Positions 5,557 to 14,131 of a stretch of DNA of 14,183 nt are shown here, piece by piece. The notes beneath the pieces were generated by a model that was given only the letters and a program-made list of their open reading frames with translations, ran no database searches and was not told the origin of the DNA. The stretch spans positions 1 through 14,183 of the forward strand of contig DGOT01000208.1 of the NCBI GenBank assembly GCA_002389465.1. Direction: 5' to 3'. Origin of the DNA: Bacteroidales bacterium UBA4459. GTDB taxonomy: Bacteria > Bacteroidota > Bacteroidia > Bacteroidales > F082. The stretch's first letter is position 1. Each line of letters opens with the position of its first letter. The translations under genes were made by a program, and so were the position numbers.

Positions 5557-6452
5557 TGCTGAAAAAGATCCTGGTACTCTTAGTGGTAATTGTAATGGCT
5601 AAAAATGTGGCAGCTCAGGAGTTTTTATGCAATGTACAGATCCAAAGCCCTCAGATACAGGGAGTCGATAAAAGCGTTTTTGATGCACTCAGGACCTCCA
5701 TTTTCGAATTCATGAACAACAGAAACTGGAGTGACTATAACTTTAAGATGGAGGAGCGTATTGAATGTACGATGATCATCACCATCACGGAAGCCATTTC
5801 AACCAATGAGTTCAAAGCTAAAATCAACCTCGTTCTGCAGCGCCCCATTTACAGTACCGACTATAATTCGGTGGTTATAAATTATGTTGATAACGATGTA
5901 CACTTCTGGTACACACCCTATCAACCGATGGATTTTTCGGACAACACATACACAAGCAACCTTACTTCTATCCTTGGCTTTTATGCCTATTTAATGCTTG
6001 GACTTGATTTTGACACATTCTCGCTTCAGGGAGGAACAACGTTTTACGAGAAAGCCATGGCCGTTGCCACAACAGCGCAGAGTGGCAGTGAATCCGGTTG
6101 GCGTCCTTTTGAAGGCCCGAAAAACAGGTACCAGCTTATCGAAGGGCTTATGAATAGTTCGTACAGCCAGATCAGAACATTTCTGTATGAATATCACCGG
6201 AAAGGACTCGATCTGATGTCGAAAGACAAAACGGCTGGCAGAGAAACTATTTCCAAAACTCTCGAAAATCTGAAACTTGTATATGACAAACGACCCGGTT
6301 TGTATGTGTTGCAGGTGATGGTTGAGGCCAAACGCGATGAGATCGTGAACATATTCAAAGAAGCCAGCCCGGCTGAAAAAACAAACATGATCACTATCAT
6401 GAAAGAGGTGGATCCTGCTAACGGATCAAGATATCTCGAGGTAAACAACTAA
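5556..6452 (+). CDS. porD: PorD-like type IX secretion accessory protein (DUF4835 family)
   Basis: This 298-residue exported protein belongs, by my recognition, to the Bacteroidota DUF4835 family, which is annotated as T9SS protein PorD. Its molecular role is not well defined. Residues 1-20 form a signal peptide (KK, then a Val/Leu/Ile core) with a signal peptidase I site, VAA-Q, leaving a mature protein that starts QEFLCNVQIQSPQIQG, typical of the family. Other family-like segments are NNRNWSDYNF, LVLQRPIYSTDYNS, NDVHFWYTPYQPMDF, LTSILGFYAYLMLGLDFDTFSLQGG and KAMAVATTAQ, and RPFEGPKNRYQL. The C-terminal ~90 residues are helical. Its ATG overlaps the coaBC stop (TAATG). A T9SS cargo end at the window's left edge fits an organism using this pathway. 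The family call is firm; the gene symbol is less so. Confidence 0.82.
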   Translation: MLKKILVLLVVIVMAKNVAAQEFLCNVQIQSPQIQGVDKSVFDALRTSIFEFMNNRNWSDYNFKMEERIECTMIITITEAISTNEFKAKINLVLQRPIYSTDYNSVVINYVDNDVHFWYTPYQPMDFSDNTYTSNLTSILGFYAYLMLGLDFDTFSLQGGTTFYEKAMAVATTAQSGSESGWRPFEGPKNRYQLIEGLMNSSYSQIRTFLYEYHRKGLDLMSKDKTAGRETISKTLENLKLVYDKRPGLYVLQVMVEAKRDEIVNIFKEASPAEKTNMITIMKEVDPANGSRYLEVNN

Positions 6453-6469
6453 TACGTGCATTTCTTTTC

Positions 6470-6477
6470 TAAATTTG
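6470..6477 (+). promoter_or_regulatory. Possible internal promoter -7 element before recN
   Basis: TAAATTTG matches TAnnTTTG in the 50-base gap between porD and recN, 25 bases before the recN ATG. No -33 TTTG is evident. It could give recN expression separate from the upstream operon. Confidence 0.35.
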
Positions 6478-6502
6478 TTACTTCAACAACGTATCAATCC
6501 TT

Positions 6503-8155
6503 ATGATAAAATCTTTGTCAATACAGAACTATGCATTGATAGATAAGATTGAGATTGAATTTCATCACGGATTCTCTGTCATTACAGGGGAAACAGGTGC
6601 AGGTAAGTCTATTTTGCTTGGCGCATTGGGGTTAATTCTGGGTAACCGTGCCGAGTTGAGCATCATAAAAGACAAAAGCAAAAAATGTGTTGTTGAAGGA
6701 GAATTTCTGCTTGACAAAATAGATCTGGAGCTTTTTTTTACTGAAAATGATCTTGATTACGGTCGGCTTGCAATCCTCAGAAGAGAGATCAACAGCTCGG
6801 GTAAATCCAGAGCTTTTATCAACGACAGCCCTGTTAACCTAAACCTCTTGAAAGAGTTGGGCGAACAACTCGTAAATGTCCATTCACAGCATCAGACCCT
6901 CAAATTGGGTAAGTTTGAGTTTCAATTAAATGTGCTTGACGCCTTCATTAACAACCCCGTGTTACTGGAGGAATATCAGCATATGTATGGAACTTTCAGA
7001 AAAGCGGAAAAGCAATTGCATAATCTGATCCTACAGAACGAACAATTAAAAACTGATGAAGATTATATTCGGTTTCAACTATCTGAATTTGAGAGCGTTA
7101 ATTTAGACAAGCAGGCATTTGAATATCTGGCAGACAGGGAACAGTTACTGAGTCATTCTGAAGAAATTGCCTCCGGCATCATGCAATGCAAAGAGTTGCT
7201 CGATGAAGGTGATACAAATGCCGTACAACTAGTGCGCGAGGTTGTACATATGATGAACAAACTTTCCGGATACCACACACCTATTAAATCACTGGCCGAA
7301 AGACTTGCATCACTTGAAATAGAATTGAATGATATCTCATCGGAAATTAGCGCATTAAGTAGCGAGGTTGAATTCAACCCCGGGGAACTTGAAGAAATCA
7401 AAAGCAAGCTCGACATGTACTATCATTTACAGCAAAAACACCATACACAGTCTGTTGATGAACTAAAAGAACTAAAAGACAAGTTCTCTAACCAATTGAC
7501 ATCCATCGAGTCGTTCGAAGATGAAATTCAGAAGTTAAGAAAAAAAGTATCCAAATATGCAAAGCAGTTGACGGATTTAACCCAACAACTTCATGCAGAA
7601 AGAGTACATTATGCTGGTATATTTTCGACAGAAGTAAAGTCTATATTAGAGCAGCTGGGGATGAAAAACGCCCGATTCTTTGCCGAAGTAAGCAATCTGG
7701 ACGAATTCAATTACTCAGGAAGCGATAAAGTAGAGTTTCTTTTCACTGCCAACAAAGGGGGTACGCCAGAACAGATAGCCAAAGTGGCAAGTGGTGGCGA
7801 ACTGTCCAGGCTGATGCTGGCTGTAAAATCCTTGATCAATCAAAGAAATGTACTACCAACTGTTATTTTTGATGAGATTGATGCCGGTGTATCGGGCGAA
7901 ATTGCAGGAAAAGTGGGAACTATTCTGAAGAACATGTCGGAAAATCATCAGGTACTGGCAATCACACATTTACCTCAGATCGCATCCAAAGCCGGGCATC
8001 ATTATCATGTAGTCAAAACCGAAGAGGCAGAAACTGCCCACACAAAAATTGACTTGCTTGATGATGAGGGCAGGGTAGAGGCTATTGCCCGCATGCTGAG
8101 TGATGAAAAAGTAACGGAAACCACCGTGAAGGCAGCCCAGGAACTTCTTGAGTAA
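6503..8155 (+). CDS. recN: RecN, SMC-like DNA double-strand break repair ATPase
   Basis: RecN is a cytoplasmic SMC-family ATPase that acts early in RecA-dependent repair of double-strand breaks, holding DNA ends or sister duplexes together. The 550 residues show the whole family layout: N-terminal SIQNYALIDKIEIEF, Walker A GETGAGKS (29-36), the RecN-typical NVHSQHQTLKL (125-135), a central coiled coil of about 160-370 with a short hinge, the ABC signature ASGGELSR (429-436), Walker B VIFDEIDAGVSG (454-465, Asp457/Glu458) and an H-loop ITHLPQIAS (487-495, His489). All catalytic residues are present. It follows porD by 50 bases, either as the last gene of the bamD operon or from its own promoter element. 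No LexA-type box was recognised. Confidence 0.96.
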   Translation: MIKSLSIQNYALIDKIEIEFHHGFSVITGETGAGKSILLGALGLILGNRAELSIIKDKSKKCVVEGEFLLDKIDLELFFTENDLDYGRLAILRREINSSGKSRAFINDSPVNLNLLKELGEQLVNVHSQHQTLKLGKFEFQLNVLDAFINNPVLLEEYQHMYGTFRKAEKQLHNLILQNEQLKTDEDYIRFQLSEFESVNLDKQAFEYLADREQLLSHSEEIASGIMQCKELLDEGDTNAVQLVREVVHMMNKLSGYHTPIKSLAERLASLEIELNDISSEISALSSEVEFNPGELEEIKSKLDMYYHLQQKHHTQSVDELKELKDKFSNQLTSIESFEDEIQKLRKKVSKYAKQLTDLTQQLHAERVHYAGIFSTEVKSILEQLGMKNARFFAEVSNLDEFNYSGSDKVEFLFTANKGGTPEQIAKVASGGELSRLMLAVKSLINQRNVLPTVIFDEIDAGVSGEIAGKVGTILKNMSENHQVLAITHLPQIASKAGHHYHVVKTEEAETAHTKIDLLDDEGRVEAIARMLSDEKVTETTVKAAQELLE

Positions 8156-8190
8156 CCTTCTCTATTCCAGTGACTAGTGCGTACCCTTAA

Positions 8191-8217
8191 TTGATTGATA
8201 TTATTATTTTATCTTTG
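8191..8217 (+). promoter_or_regulatory. Promoter of fabI
   Basis: The -7 element TATCTTTG (8210-8217) is a full TAnnTTTG match, with a partial -33 element TTG at 8191-8193 and a 16-base spacer. The start codon lies 42 bases after the -7 element, giving a leader of nearly 40 bases. This suggests that fabI is transcribed separately from recN. Confidence 0.55.
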
Positions 8218-8259
8218 CCAACCAATTACATTAATCAAACTACTTATACATAAATTGTC

Positions 8260-9099
8260 ATGGCATACAATCTATTGAAAGGAAAGAAAGGAATAATATT
8301 TGGCGCCCTTGATCCTAAGTCGATCGCATGGAAAGTTGCTGTAAAAGCTCATGAAGAGGGTGCTTTTTTCACATTGAGTAATACTCCGACAGCTAAGCGG
8401 TTCGGGCAAATTGACGAACTGGCCCGAATCACTAATTCCGAAGTCATACTGGCCGATGCTACCAATCTGGACGATCTGAACAATGTATTTACAAAATCAA
8501 TGGAGATACTGGGAGGCAAAGTAGATTTCGTACTTCATTCCATTGGTATGTCGCTCAACGTTAGAAAGAAAAAAGTTTATAACGACCTCGACTACAATTA
8601 CTTAATGAAGACACTCGATATCTCAGCGATATCTTTTCATAAACTTTTACAGGTAGCTTATAAACTGGATGCCATTAATAACTGGGGATCAGTGCTGGCT
8701 TTGTCATACGTTGCATCCCAAAGAACTCATTACGGATACAATGATATGGCAGATGCCAAAGCGCTCCTGGAGTCAATAGCCCGCAGTTTCGGGTATATAT
8801 ACGGGCGAGAACGCAAGATCAGGGTAAACACTGTTTCGCAATCGCCGACTTTAACTACGGCCGGGGCAGGTGTAAAAGGAGTGGAAGGATTGCTTGACTT
8901 TACTAACCGTATGTCGCCACTGGGCAATGCCGATGCTGATGAATGTGCCAATTATTGCATTGTCATGTTTTCCGACCTCACTAAAAAAGTGACCATGCAG
9001 AACCTTTTCCACGACGGAGGATTCTCAAGCATGGGTATGAGTTTGCGTGCTATGAAGACCTACAATAAAGGCCTGGATATTCCCATTGATATAGATTAA
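8260..9099 (+). CDS. fabI: FabI, enoyl-[acyl-carrier-protein] reductase (NADH)
   Basis: FabI reduces the trans-2-enoyl-ACP double bond in the last step of each type II fatty acid elongation cycle. The 279-residue protein is an SDR with the FabI-type cofactor loop GALDPKSIAWKVA (15-27) and VLHSIGMS (91-98). Its active site is typical of the family: Tyr150, Tyr160 and Lys167 (Y-x6-K in YNDMADAK), equivalent to Tyr146/Tyr156/Lys163 of E. coli FabI. RVNTVSQSPTLTTAGAGVKG follows, and the C-terminal HDGGFSSMGMS also fits. The insert around residues 44-56 and the acidic tail LDIPIDID fit Bacteroidota FabI, which is slightly longer than the E. coli protein. It is monocistronic between its own promoter element and a strong terminator. 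FabI is the target of triclosan-type inhibitors; nothing here tells whether it is sensitive. Confidence 0.96.
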   Translation: MAYNLLKGKKGIIFGALDPKSIAWKVAVKAHEEGAFFTLSNTPTAKRFGQIDELARITNSEVILADATNLDDLNNVFTKSMEILGGKVDFVLHSIGMSLNVRKKKVYNDLDYNYLMKTLDISAISFHKLLQVAYKLDAINNWGSVLALSYVASQRTHYGYNDMADAKALLESIARSFGYIYGRERKIRVNTVSQSPTLTTAGAGVKGVEGLLDFTNRMSPLGNADADECANYCIVMFSDLTKKVTMQNLFHDGGFSSMGMSLRAMKTYNKGLDIPIDID

Positions 9100-9122
9100 G
9101 ATATAAATTCCCAATAAGAAGA

Positions 9123-9161
9123 AACCCGCTAAACTATGCAGAATTTAGCGGGTTGCTTTTT
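9123..9161 (+). terminator. Rho-independent terminator of fabI
   Basis: A perfect 11-bp stem AACCCGCTAAA (9123-9133) / TTTAGCGGGTT (9144-9154) with a 10-base loop is followed by GCTTTTTA. It lies 23 bases after the fabI stop. As pgcA converges from the other side (stop at 9177), the same hairpin may also stop minus-strand transcription, though its tail on that side is poorer in T. Confidence 0.92.
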
Positions 9162-9176
9162 ATCTTACCGGAAAGA

Positions 9177-10910
9177 TCAAACACCCAAATCTTTGATAAT
9201 ACTTTCGATCTTGTTGTCTAATTCTTTATCTATAAGTTCATAGTCTTCCATATTTTTCAGCGGAGACTTTACTCCGAAGTAAAACTTGATCTTCGGTTCA
9301 GTACCCGAAGGCCGCACACTTATCTTGCTACCATCTTCGGTGAAAAACTGTAATACATTGGAACGGGGAAGCAATATCTGCTTTTCCTCACCCGTAAGTA
9401 GGTTTTTTTCTTTGCCTGTCAGATAATCTTTCAACAGCACAACCCTCGATCCGTTGAAATGCACAGGTGTTTTACTTCTGAAATTGTCCATCATCTGCTG
9501 AATCTCTTCTGCTCCTTCTTTTCCTTTTCGTACTACGGAGATTAGTTTTTCCTTATAAAACCCGAACTCCCTGTATATCTGCTTTAACAGATCGTGCATG
9601 CCCAGGCCCTTATCCTCCGCCCATGCAGCTACCTCGGCCAGCATGGCACAGGAGATCACAGCATCCTTATCGCGAACAAAATCGCCTACCAGATATCCGT
9701 AGCTTTCCTCGCCTCCTCCGATAAACTGTTTTTTACCTTCCAGTTCTCGGATAACGTGGACAATATATTTAAACCCGGTAAGTACATCGAAATGTTCCAC
9801 CCCGTATTTATTTGCTATATCGGCAAGCAATTCCGTAGTTACAATCGTTTTAACTATATATTCTCTTCCCTTGAGTTTGCCAAGCTCATGCCATTTTTCC
9901 AGCAGGTAATAAATCAGTAGTGTGGCTGCCTGGTTACCGTTCAGCAAGATCAGTTTTCCGTCCTTTCGAACGGCAATTCCCACGCGGTCGGCATCAGGGT
10001 CGGTAGCCATAACCAGATCAGCGCCAATCTTATCGGCCAGCTTCATGGCCATTTCCAATGCAGCAGGCTCTTCCGGGTTTGGAGAAGTTACTGTCGGGAA
10101 ACTACCATCGGGAACAGCTTGCTCCTCAACAATGTGAACATTCGCAAAACCGAAAGCTTCTAAAGCTTCAGGTACCAGTCTGGTTCCTGTTCCATGGATT
10201 GGTGTATAAACGATCTTCAAATCTTTTTGCCTTTGAATAACCTCAGGTGATAATGATAAAGACGCAACATGCTTAAGGTATACACGGTCCACTTTCTCAC
10301 CAATCAGCTCAATCAATAAAGGGTTACTTTCAAATTTTACCGCTGCCATATCTTTTATCCGCTGCACCTCTTCGATCACATTCTTGTCGTGCGGGCTGAT
10401 CAACTGACCACCGTCATCCCAGTATGCTTTATAGCCGTTATATTCTTTAGGGTTGTGTGATGCGGTGATTACGATACCTCCCTGGCACCTGAAATACCTG
10501 ATAGCAAACGAAAGTTCCGGCGTAGGTCGCAGGTCGTCAAACAAATATACTTTGATGCCGTTGGCAGAAAAAACATCTGCTGTTACCTGGGCAAAATACC
10601 TGCTGTTATTTCGCGAATCGTGCGCAATGGCCACTTTGAGCTGTTTCACATCAGGAAAATTCTTTTTCAGGTAATTGGCAAACCCCTGGGTTGCCGCCCC
10701 AACGGTATATTTATTCATCCGGTTGGAGCCTGCTCCCATTATACCGCGCAAACCTCCTGTGCCAAACTCCAAATCTCTGTAAAATGATTCGATAAGTGCC
10801 TGCGGGTCGTTTTCCATCATATGCCTGATGGAGGCTTTGGTTTCTTCATCATAGGCTCCGTTCAGCCATTCCTGCGCTTTTCTCAGGATATTCTCATCCA
10901 CTTTAGTCAT
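9177..10910 (-). CDS. pgcA: Phosphoglucomutase / phosphomannomutase, PgcA type
   Basis: This is an alpha-D-phosphohexomutase that interconverts hexose-6-phosphate and hexose-1-phosphate, supplying glucose-1-P for sugar nucleotide synthesis. Its 577 residues match the long PgcA subgroup (B. subtilis PgcA is of similar length). All four active-site motifs are present: the phosphoserine loop TASHNP (149-154, Ser151), the Mg-binding loop DPDADR (304-309), the sugar-recognition loop GEES (400-403) and the phosphate-binding loop RPSGTEPK (533-540). The N-terminal EFGTGGLRGIMGAGSNRMN (48-66) is also typical of the subgroup. Its ATG overlaps the end of rfbD by 8 bases, so it is the last gene of the minus-strand sugar-nucleotide operon. 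Sequence alone does not separate glucose from mannose preference, but the UDP-glucose-using genes beside it favour glucose. Confidence 0.93.
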   Translation of the reverse strand: MTKVDENILRKAQEWLNGAYDEETKASIRHMMENDPQALIESFYRDLEFGTGGLRGIMGAGSNRMNKYTVGAATQGFANYLKKNFPDVKQLKVAIAHDSRNNSRYFAQVTADVFSANGIKVYLFDDLRPTPELSFAIRYFRCQGGIVITASHNPKEYNGYKAYWDDGGQLISPHDKNVIEEVQRIKDMAAVKFESNPLLIELIGEKVDRVYLKHVASLSLSPEVIQRQKDLKIVYTPIHGTGTRLVPEALEAFGFANVHIVEEQAVPDGSFPTVTSPNPEEPAALEMAMKLADKIGADLVMATDPDADRVGIAVRKDGKLILLNGNQAATLLIYYLLEKWHELGKLKGREYIVKTIVTTELLADIANKYGVEHFDVLTGFKYIVHVIRELEGKKQFIGGGEESYGYLVGDFVRDKDAVISCAMLAEVAAWAEDKGLGMHDLLKQIYREFGFYKEKLISVVRKGKEGAEEIQQMMDNFRSKTPVHFNGSRVVLLKDYLTGKEKNLLTGEEKQILLPRSNVLQFFTEDGSKISVRPSGTEPKIKFYFGVKSPLKNMEDYELIDKELDNKIESIIKDLGV

Positions 10911-11781
10911 TTGATTCTGTATCTTTTAATTGATTGATTAATTTCCATAAACTTGTCTTCCACTCCGGAATAGCAAGGCCGTAGTCTCTTTTAATTTTTG
11001 CGGTATCAAGCACACTGTAAGCCGGACGCTTTGCCTTTGTGGGATACTCGCTGGTATTTACCGGTTTTACGTCACAGGGTAAGCCCGCCATCTTTACAAT
11101 TTGTTTGGCAAAGATAAACCAGCTAATAATTCCTCCGTTGCTGTAATGATAAATTTCATTTCTCATATTCCGGTTATCTGCTTTTATGATCTGCAGAATA
11201 GCTCTTGCCAGGTCTTCGGCAAATGTTGGGGAACCAAACTGGTCATCCACAACACTCAGTTCGCTTTTTTCGGCGGCAAGTTTCAGCATTGTCTTCACGA
11301 AATTCTTTCCGAACTTAGAACACAACCATGCAGTCCTGATGATCACAGCATCAGCCGAATTCTTTAAAACAGCCTGCTCTCCCTGTAATTTCGATGAACC
11401 ATAAACGGATTGTGGCGATACGCGGTCGTCTTCTTTGTAAGGTTTTGTAGTCTGACCGTCAAATACGTAATCCGTCGAGATATGTACGAAACGTACTTGA
11501 TTTGCTGTACATTCCTTTGCCAGATTCTCTACAGCGTCTGAATTCAGCAGGAATGCTTTCTCCGGTTTGTCTTCGGCCTGGTCAACAGCCGTATAACCGG
11601 CGCAATTCACACAATAATCAAGATCGTTATTTTTAAAAAACGTATGCACCGCCGGGAAATCTGTCAGATCCAGTTCTTCCATATCGATAAATGCAAACCG
11701 GAACTCCGGATAATCATTTGCCAGTGAACGAAACTCCGAGCCTAACTGGCCTTTACTTCCTGTAACTAATATATTCATCAT
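10903..11781 (-). CDS. rfbD: dTDP-4-dehydrorhamnose reductase
   Basis: RfbD/RmlD reduces dTDP-4-keto-L-rhamnose to dTDP-L-rhamnose with NAD(P)H, the last step of the pathway. The 292-residue SDR has the nucleotide-binding motif VTGSKGQLGSEF (6-17), NCAGYTAVDQAE (59-70), STDYVFDG (102-109) and the catalytic YGSSK (Tyr127, Lys131), followed by RTAWL; all are standard for RmlD. The usual partners rfbA, rfbB and rfbC are not in the window, so they must be elsewhere if the pathway is complete. The start overlaps the uxs stop by 4 bases (ATGA). Two Met codons stand in a row; the second (11778) would remove the overlap and is equally possible. A related reductase acting on another keto-sugar cannot be excluded. 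Confidence 0.9.
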   Translation of the reverse strand: MMNILVTGSKGQLGSEFRSLANDYPEFRFAFIDMEELDLTDFPAVHTFFKNNDLDYCVNCAGYTAVDQAEDKPEKAFLLNSDAVENLAKECTANQVRFVHISTDYVFDGQTTKPYKEDDRVSPQSVYGSSKLQGEQAVLKNSADAVIIRTAWLCSKFGKNFVKTMLKLAAEKSELSVVDDQFGSPTFAEDLARAILQIIKADNRNMRNEIYHYSNGGIISWFIFAKQIVKMAGLPCDVKPVNTSEYPTKAKRPAYSVLDTAKIKRDYGLAIPEWKTSLWKLINQLKDTESND

Positions 11782-12719
11782 GAACTGCTGAGCAACTGGT
11801 CAAAATAAACAATAGTTTTTTTCAAACCTTCTTCAAGTCTGATCTCAGGTTCCCATCCAAGCTGCTTTTTTGCCAATGAAATGTCGGGCTGTCTCTGCAT
11901 CGGATCGTCGGATGGGAGGGGGTTGAAGATGAGTTGTGAATTGCTCCCGGTTAATTCAATCACCTTATTGGCCAATTCCATTATGGTAAACTCATCCGGA
12001 TTTCCGAGGTTTACAGGACCTATAAAATCATCTTCGGTATTCATCAGCAGTAACAACGCATCAACCAGGTCATCTACGTACTGAAAACTACGTGTTTGTT
12101 GCCCGTCACCAAAAATAGTGATGTCTTCACCATTCAACGCCTGAACAATGAAATTGGAAACTACACGTCCATCGTGCGGGTGCATACGCGGACCGTATGT
12201 ATTGAAAATTCGGGCAATTTTTATCCGTACATCGTTTTGCCGGTGATAGTTTATAAATAATGTTTCGGCCACCCGTTTTCCTTCATCGTAGCAGGCTCTT
12301 TCGCCGATCGGATTCACGTGCCCCCAGTAATCTTCCGTTTGAGGATGTATCTTCGGATCACCGTAAACTTCGCTGGTAGATGCCTGCAACACCTTTGCCT
12401 TTATCCGCTTGGCCAGTCCCAGCATATTGATGGCACCCATTACGGAAGTTTTTACCGTTTTGATGGCATTATACTGGTAGTGGATAGGGGAGGCCGGGCA
12501 AGCCAGGTTATAGATTTCATCCACTTCGATAAAAAACGGCATGGTAACATCGTGCCGGATAACCTCAAAATAGGGGTTGTCCATCAGGTGAACGATGTTT
12601 TTTTTGCTGCCTGTGAAATAATTATCCAGCGAAACCACTTCGTGCCCCGCTTCCAGCAATCGTTCGCACAGATGCGAGCCTATAAAACCAGCGCCACCTG
12701 TTACAAGTATTTTTTTCAT
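11778..12719 (-). CDS. uxs: UDP-glucuronate decarboxylase (UDP-xylose synthase)
   Basis: This extended SDR is expected to convert UDP-glucuronate to UDP-xylose through an NAD-dependent oxidation, decarboxylation and re-reduction. The 313 residues show GGAGFIGSH (8-16), the acidic residue ending beta-strand 2 (LDNYFTGSKKN), and the UXS-typical NLACPASPIHYQ (71-82). TSEVYGDP (115-122, Glu117) and ERACYDEGKR (Tyr144, Lys148) follow, then TYGPRMHPHDGRVVSNF and the substrate arginine region DPMQRQPDI (272-280). ACYDEGKR distinguishes UXS from GalE and RfbB relatives. It sits 48 bases downstream of ugd, whose product is its substrate, which supports the call. The start is the first Met before the Rossmann motif. 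Overlap with rfbD implies coupled translation. Confidence 0.92.
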   Translation of the reverse strand: MKKILVTGGAGFIGSHLCERLLEAGHEVVSLDNYFTGSKKNIVHLMDNPYFEVIRHDVTMPFFIEVDEIYNLACPASPIHYQYNAIKTVKTSVMGAINMLGLAKRIKAKVLQASTSEVYGDPKIHPQTEDYWGHVNPIGERACYDEGKRVAETLFINYHRQNDVRIKIARIFNTYGPRMHPHDGRVVSNFIVQALNGEDITIFGDGQQTRSFQYVDDLVDALLLLMNTEDDFIGPVNLGNPDEFTIMELANKVIELTGSNSQLIFNPLPSDDPMQRQPDISLAKKQLGWEPEIRLEEGLKKTIVYFDQLLSSS

Positions 12720-12767
12720 AAATTATATTGTCTGTTCGTATCCAAGCATTCGTAAAATTCTCCTAAT

Positions 12768-14096
12768 CTACCCGGCTTTATTACCTGTGCCAATCCCGAA
12801 GTAGTCAAAACCAAGTTCTTTCATTTCGCCGGCATCATAAACATTCCGGCCGTCAAATACAACCCGGTTTCTCATCAGATCTCTGACCCGTACAAAATTT
12901 GGGAATTTAAATTCCGGCCACTCGGTTATAAGGAACAATCCGTCAACGTCCTGCAAGGCATCATACTGATCAGTTGCATACGCTACTTTGTCCCCGATGA
13001 TTCTTTGCGCTTCATTCATAGCCACGGGGTCATAAGCTTTCACATTAGCCCCTGCACTTACTAAGTTATCAATTATTACCAACGAAGGCGCTTCGCGCAT
13101 ATCATCGGTTTGTGGTTTGAACGAAAGCCCCCACACGGCAAATGTCTTTCCTTTAAGGTCATTATCGAAATACTTCTGCGCCTTCCGGAAAAGTACCGAC
13201 TTCTGTAATTCATTTACATCTTCAACGGCTTGCAGCACCGACATCTCGTACCCGAACTCTCTGGCTGTATTAATCAGTGCTTTTACATCTTTCGGAAAGC
13301 AGGAGCCACCATAGCCCGTTCCGGGATAGATGAAGTATTTTCCGATTCTTCTGTCGGAACCTATGCCTTTCCGCACCATATTGATGTCGGCGCCAACTAT
13401 TTCACTTAGGTTAGCCATATCGTTCATAAAACTGATCTTGGTTGCCAGCATGGCATTGGCGGCATATTTGGTCATTTCGGCAGATACCACATCCATAAAA
13501 ATAATGGGATGGCCATTCATGGTAAACGGTTTGTATAAGCGTTCCATAAGTTTTCTGGCCCTGTCAGAATCAACACCCACAACAATCCGGTCAGGTTTCA
13601 GAAAGTCTTCCACGGCTGCACCTTCTTTTAAAAACTCAGGATTCGAGGCCACATCAAATTCAATGTTAGCTCCTCGTTTATCCAAGGTATCCTTAATCAC
13701 CGCCCTGACTTTTTCCGCTGTCCCCACCGGCACTGTACTTTTGGTAACTATCAACACATAATCGTTCATGTGTGTGCCAATTTCGCGGGCCACATCAAGA
13801 ACATATTTCAAGTCAGCACTTCCATCTTCATCGGGCGGCGTACCCACTGCCCCAAAAACAACCTGAGCCCCTTCAAGACTTTCAGAGAGAATGGCACTGA
13901 AATGTAACCTGCCCTTCTCCATATTTCGCTGTACCATCTTTTCAAGACCCGGTTCATAAATGGGAATAATCCCTTTTTTCAGCTTTTCTATTTTATTTTC
14001 GTCAATATCAACACAGGTTACATCAATCCCAACTTCCGAAAAGCAGGCACCCGTAACCAGTCCGACATAACCTGTTCCTACAATAACTATCTTCAT
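12768..14096 (-). CDS. ugd: UDP-glucose 6-dehydrogenase
   Basis: Ugd oxidises UDP-glucose twice with NAD to give UDP-glucuronate. The 442-residue protein has the N-terminal NAD loop GTGYVG (7-12), VGTPPDEDGSADL (84-96), TKSTVPVGT (118-126) and SNPEFLKEGAAVEDFLKPDR (151-170). The helix EMTKYAANAMLATKISF (207-223, with Lys210 and Asn214) precedes the catalytic loop TGYGGSCFPKD with nucleophile Cys266 and Asp270. The C-terminal WGLSFKPQTDDMREAPS (334-350) is also typical. All catalytic residues are present and the length is normal. It is the first gene of the minus-strand operon and provides the substrate for Uxs. Upstream there is only a weak TAnTTTG-like match and a heptanucleotide array. Confidence 0.96.
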   Translation of the reverse strand: MKIVIVGTGYVGLVTGACFSEVGIDVTCVDIDENKIEKLKKGIIPIYEPGLEKMVQRNMEKGRLHFSAILSESLEGAQVVFGAVGTPPDEDGSADLKYVLDVAREIGTHMNDYVLIVTKSTVPVGTAEKVRAVIKDTLDKRGANIEFDVASNPEFLKEGAAVEDFLKPDRIVVGVDSDRARKLMERLYKPFTMNGHPIIFMDVVSAEMTKYAANAMLATKISFMNDMANLSEIVGADINMVRKGIGSDRRIGKYFIYPGTGYGGSCFPKDVKALINTAREFGYEMSVLQAVEDVNELQKSVLFRKAQKYFDNDLKGKTFAVWGLSFKPQTDDMREAPSLVIIDNLVSAGANVKAYDPVAMNEAQRIIGDKVAYATDQYDALQDVDGLFLITEWPEFKFPNFVRVRDLMRNRVVFDGRNVYDAGEMKELGFDYFGIGTGNKAG

Positions 14097-14131
14097 TTAA
14101 TATATTTTCTTCAAATTAAACCCCTTAATAA

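Noticed and set aside
8156..8259. Possible recN terminator or small RNA in the recN-fabI gap
   Set aside because: Only a 6-base palindrome (ACTAGT) was found, without a usable stem and T-tract; the gap is explained by the fabI promoter and leader.
12318..12755. A 145-residue plus-strand frame
   Set aside because: It is antisense to the well-supported UDP-glucuronate decarboxylase gene and has no recognisable domain.
12720..12767. Separate promoter for uxs in the 48-base gap after ugd
   Set aside because: No TAnnTTTG element was found on the minus strand; a short direct repeat TTCGTA is the only feature, so co-transcription with ugd is simpler.
13330..13761. A 143-residue plus-strand frame
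   Set aside because: It is antisense to ugd over its catalytic region; a shadow of a conserved gene.
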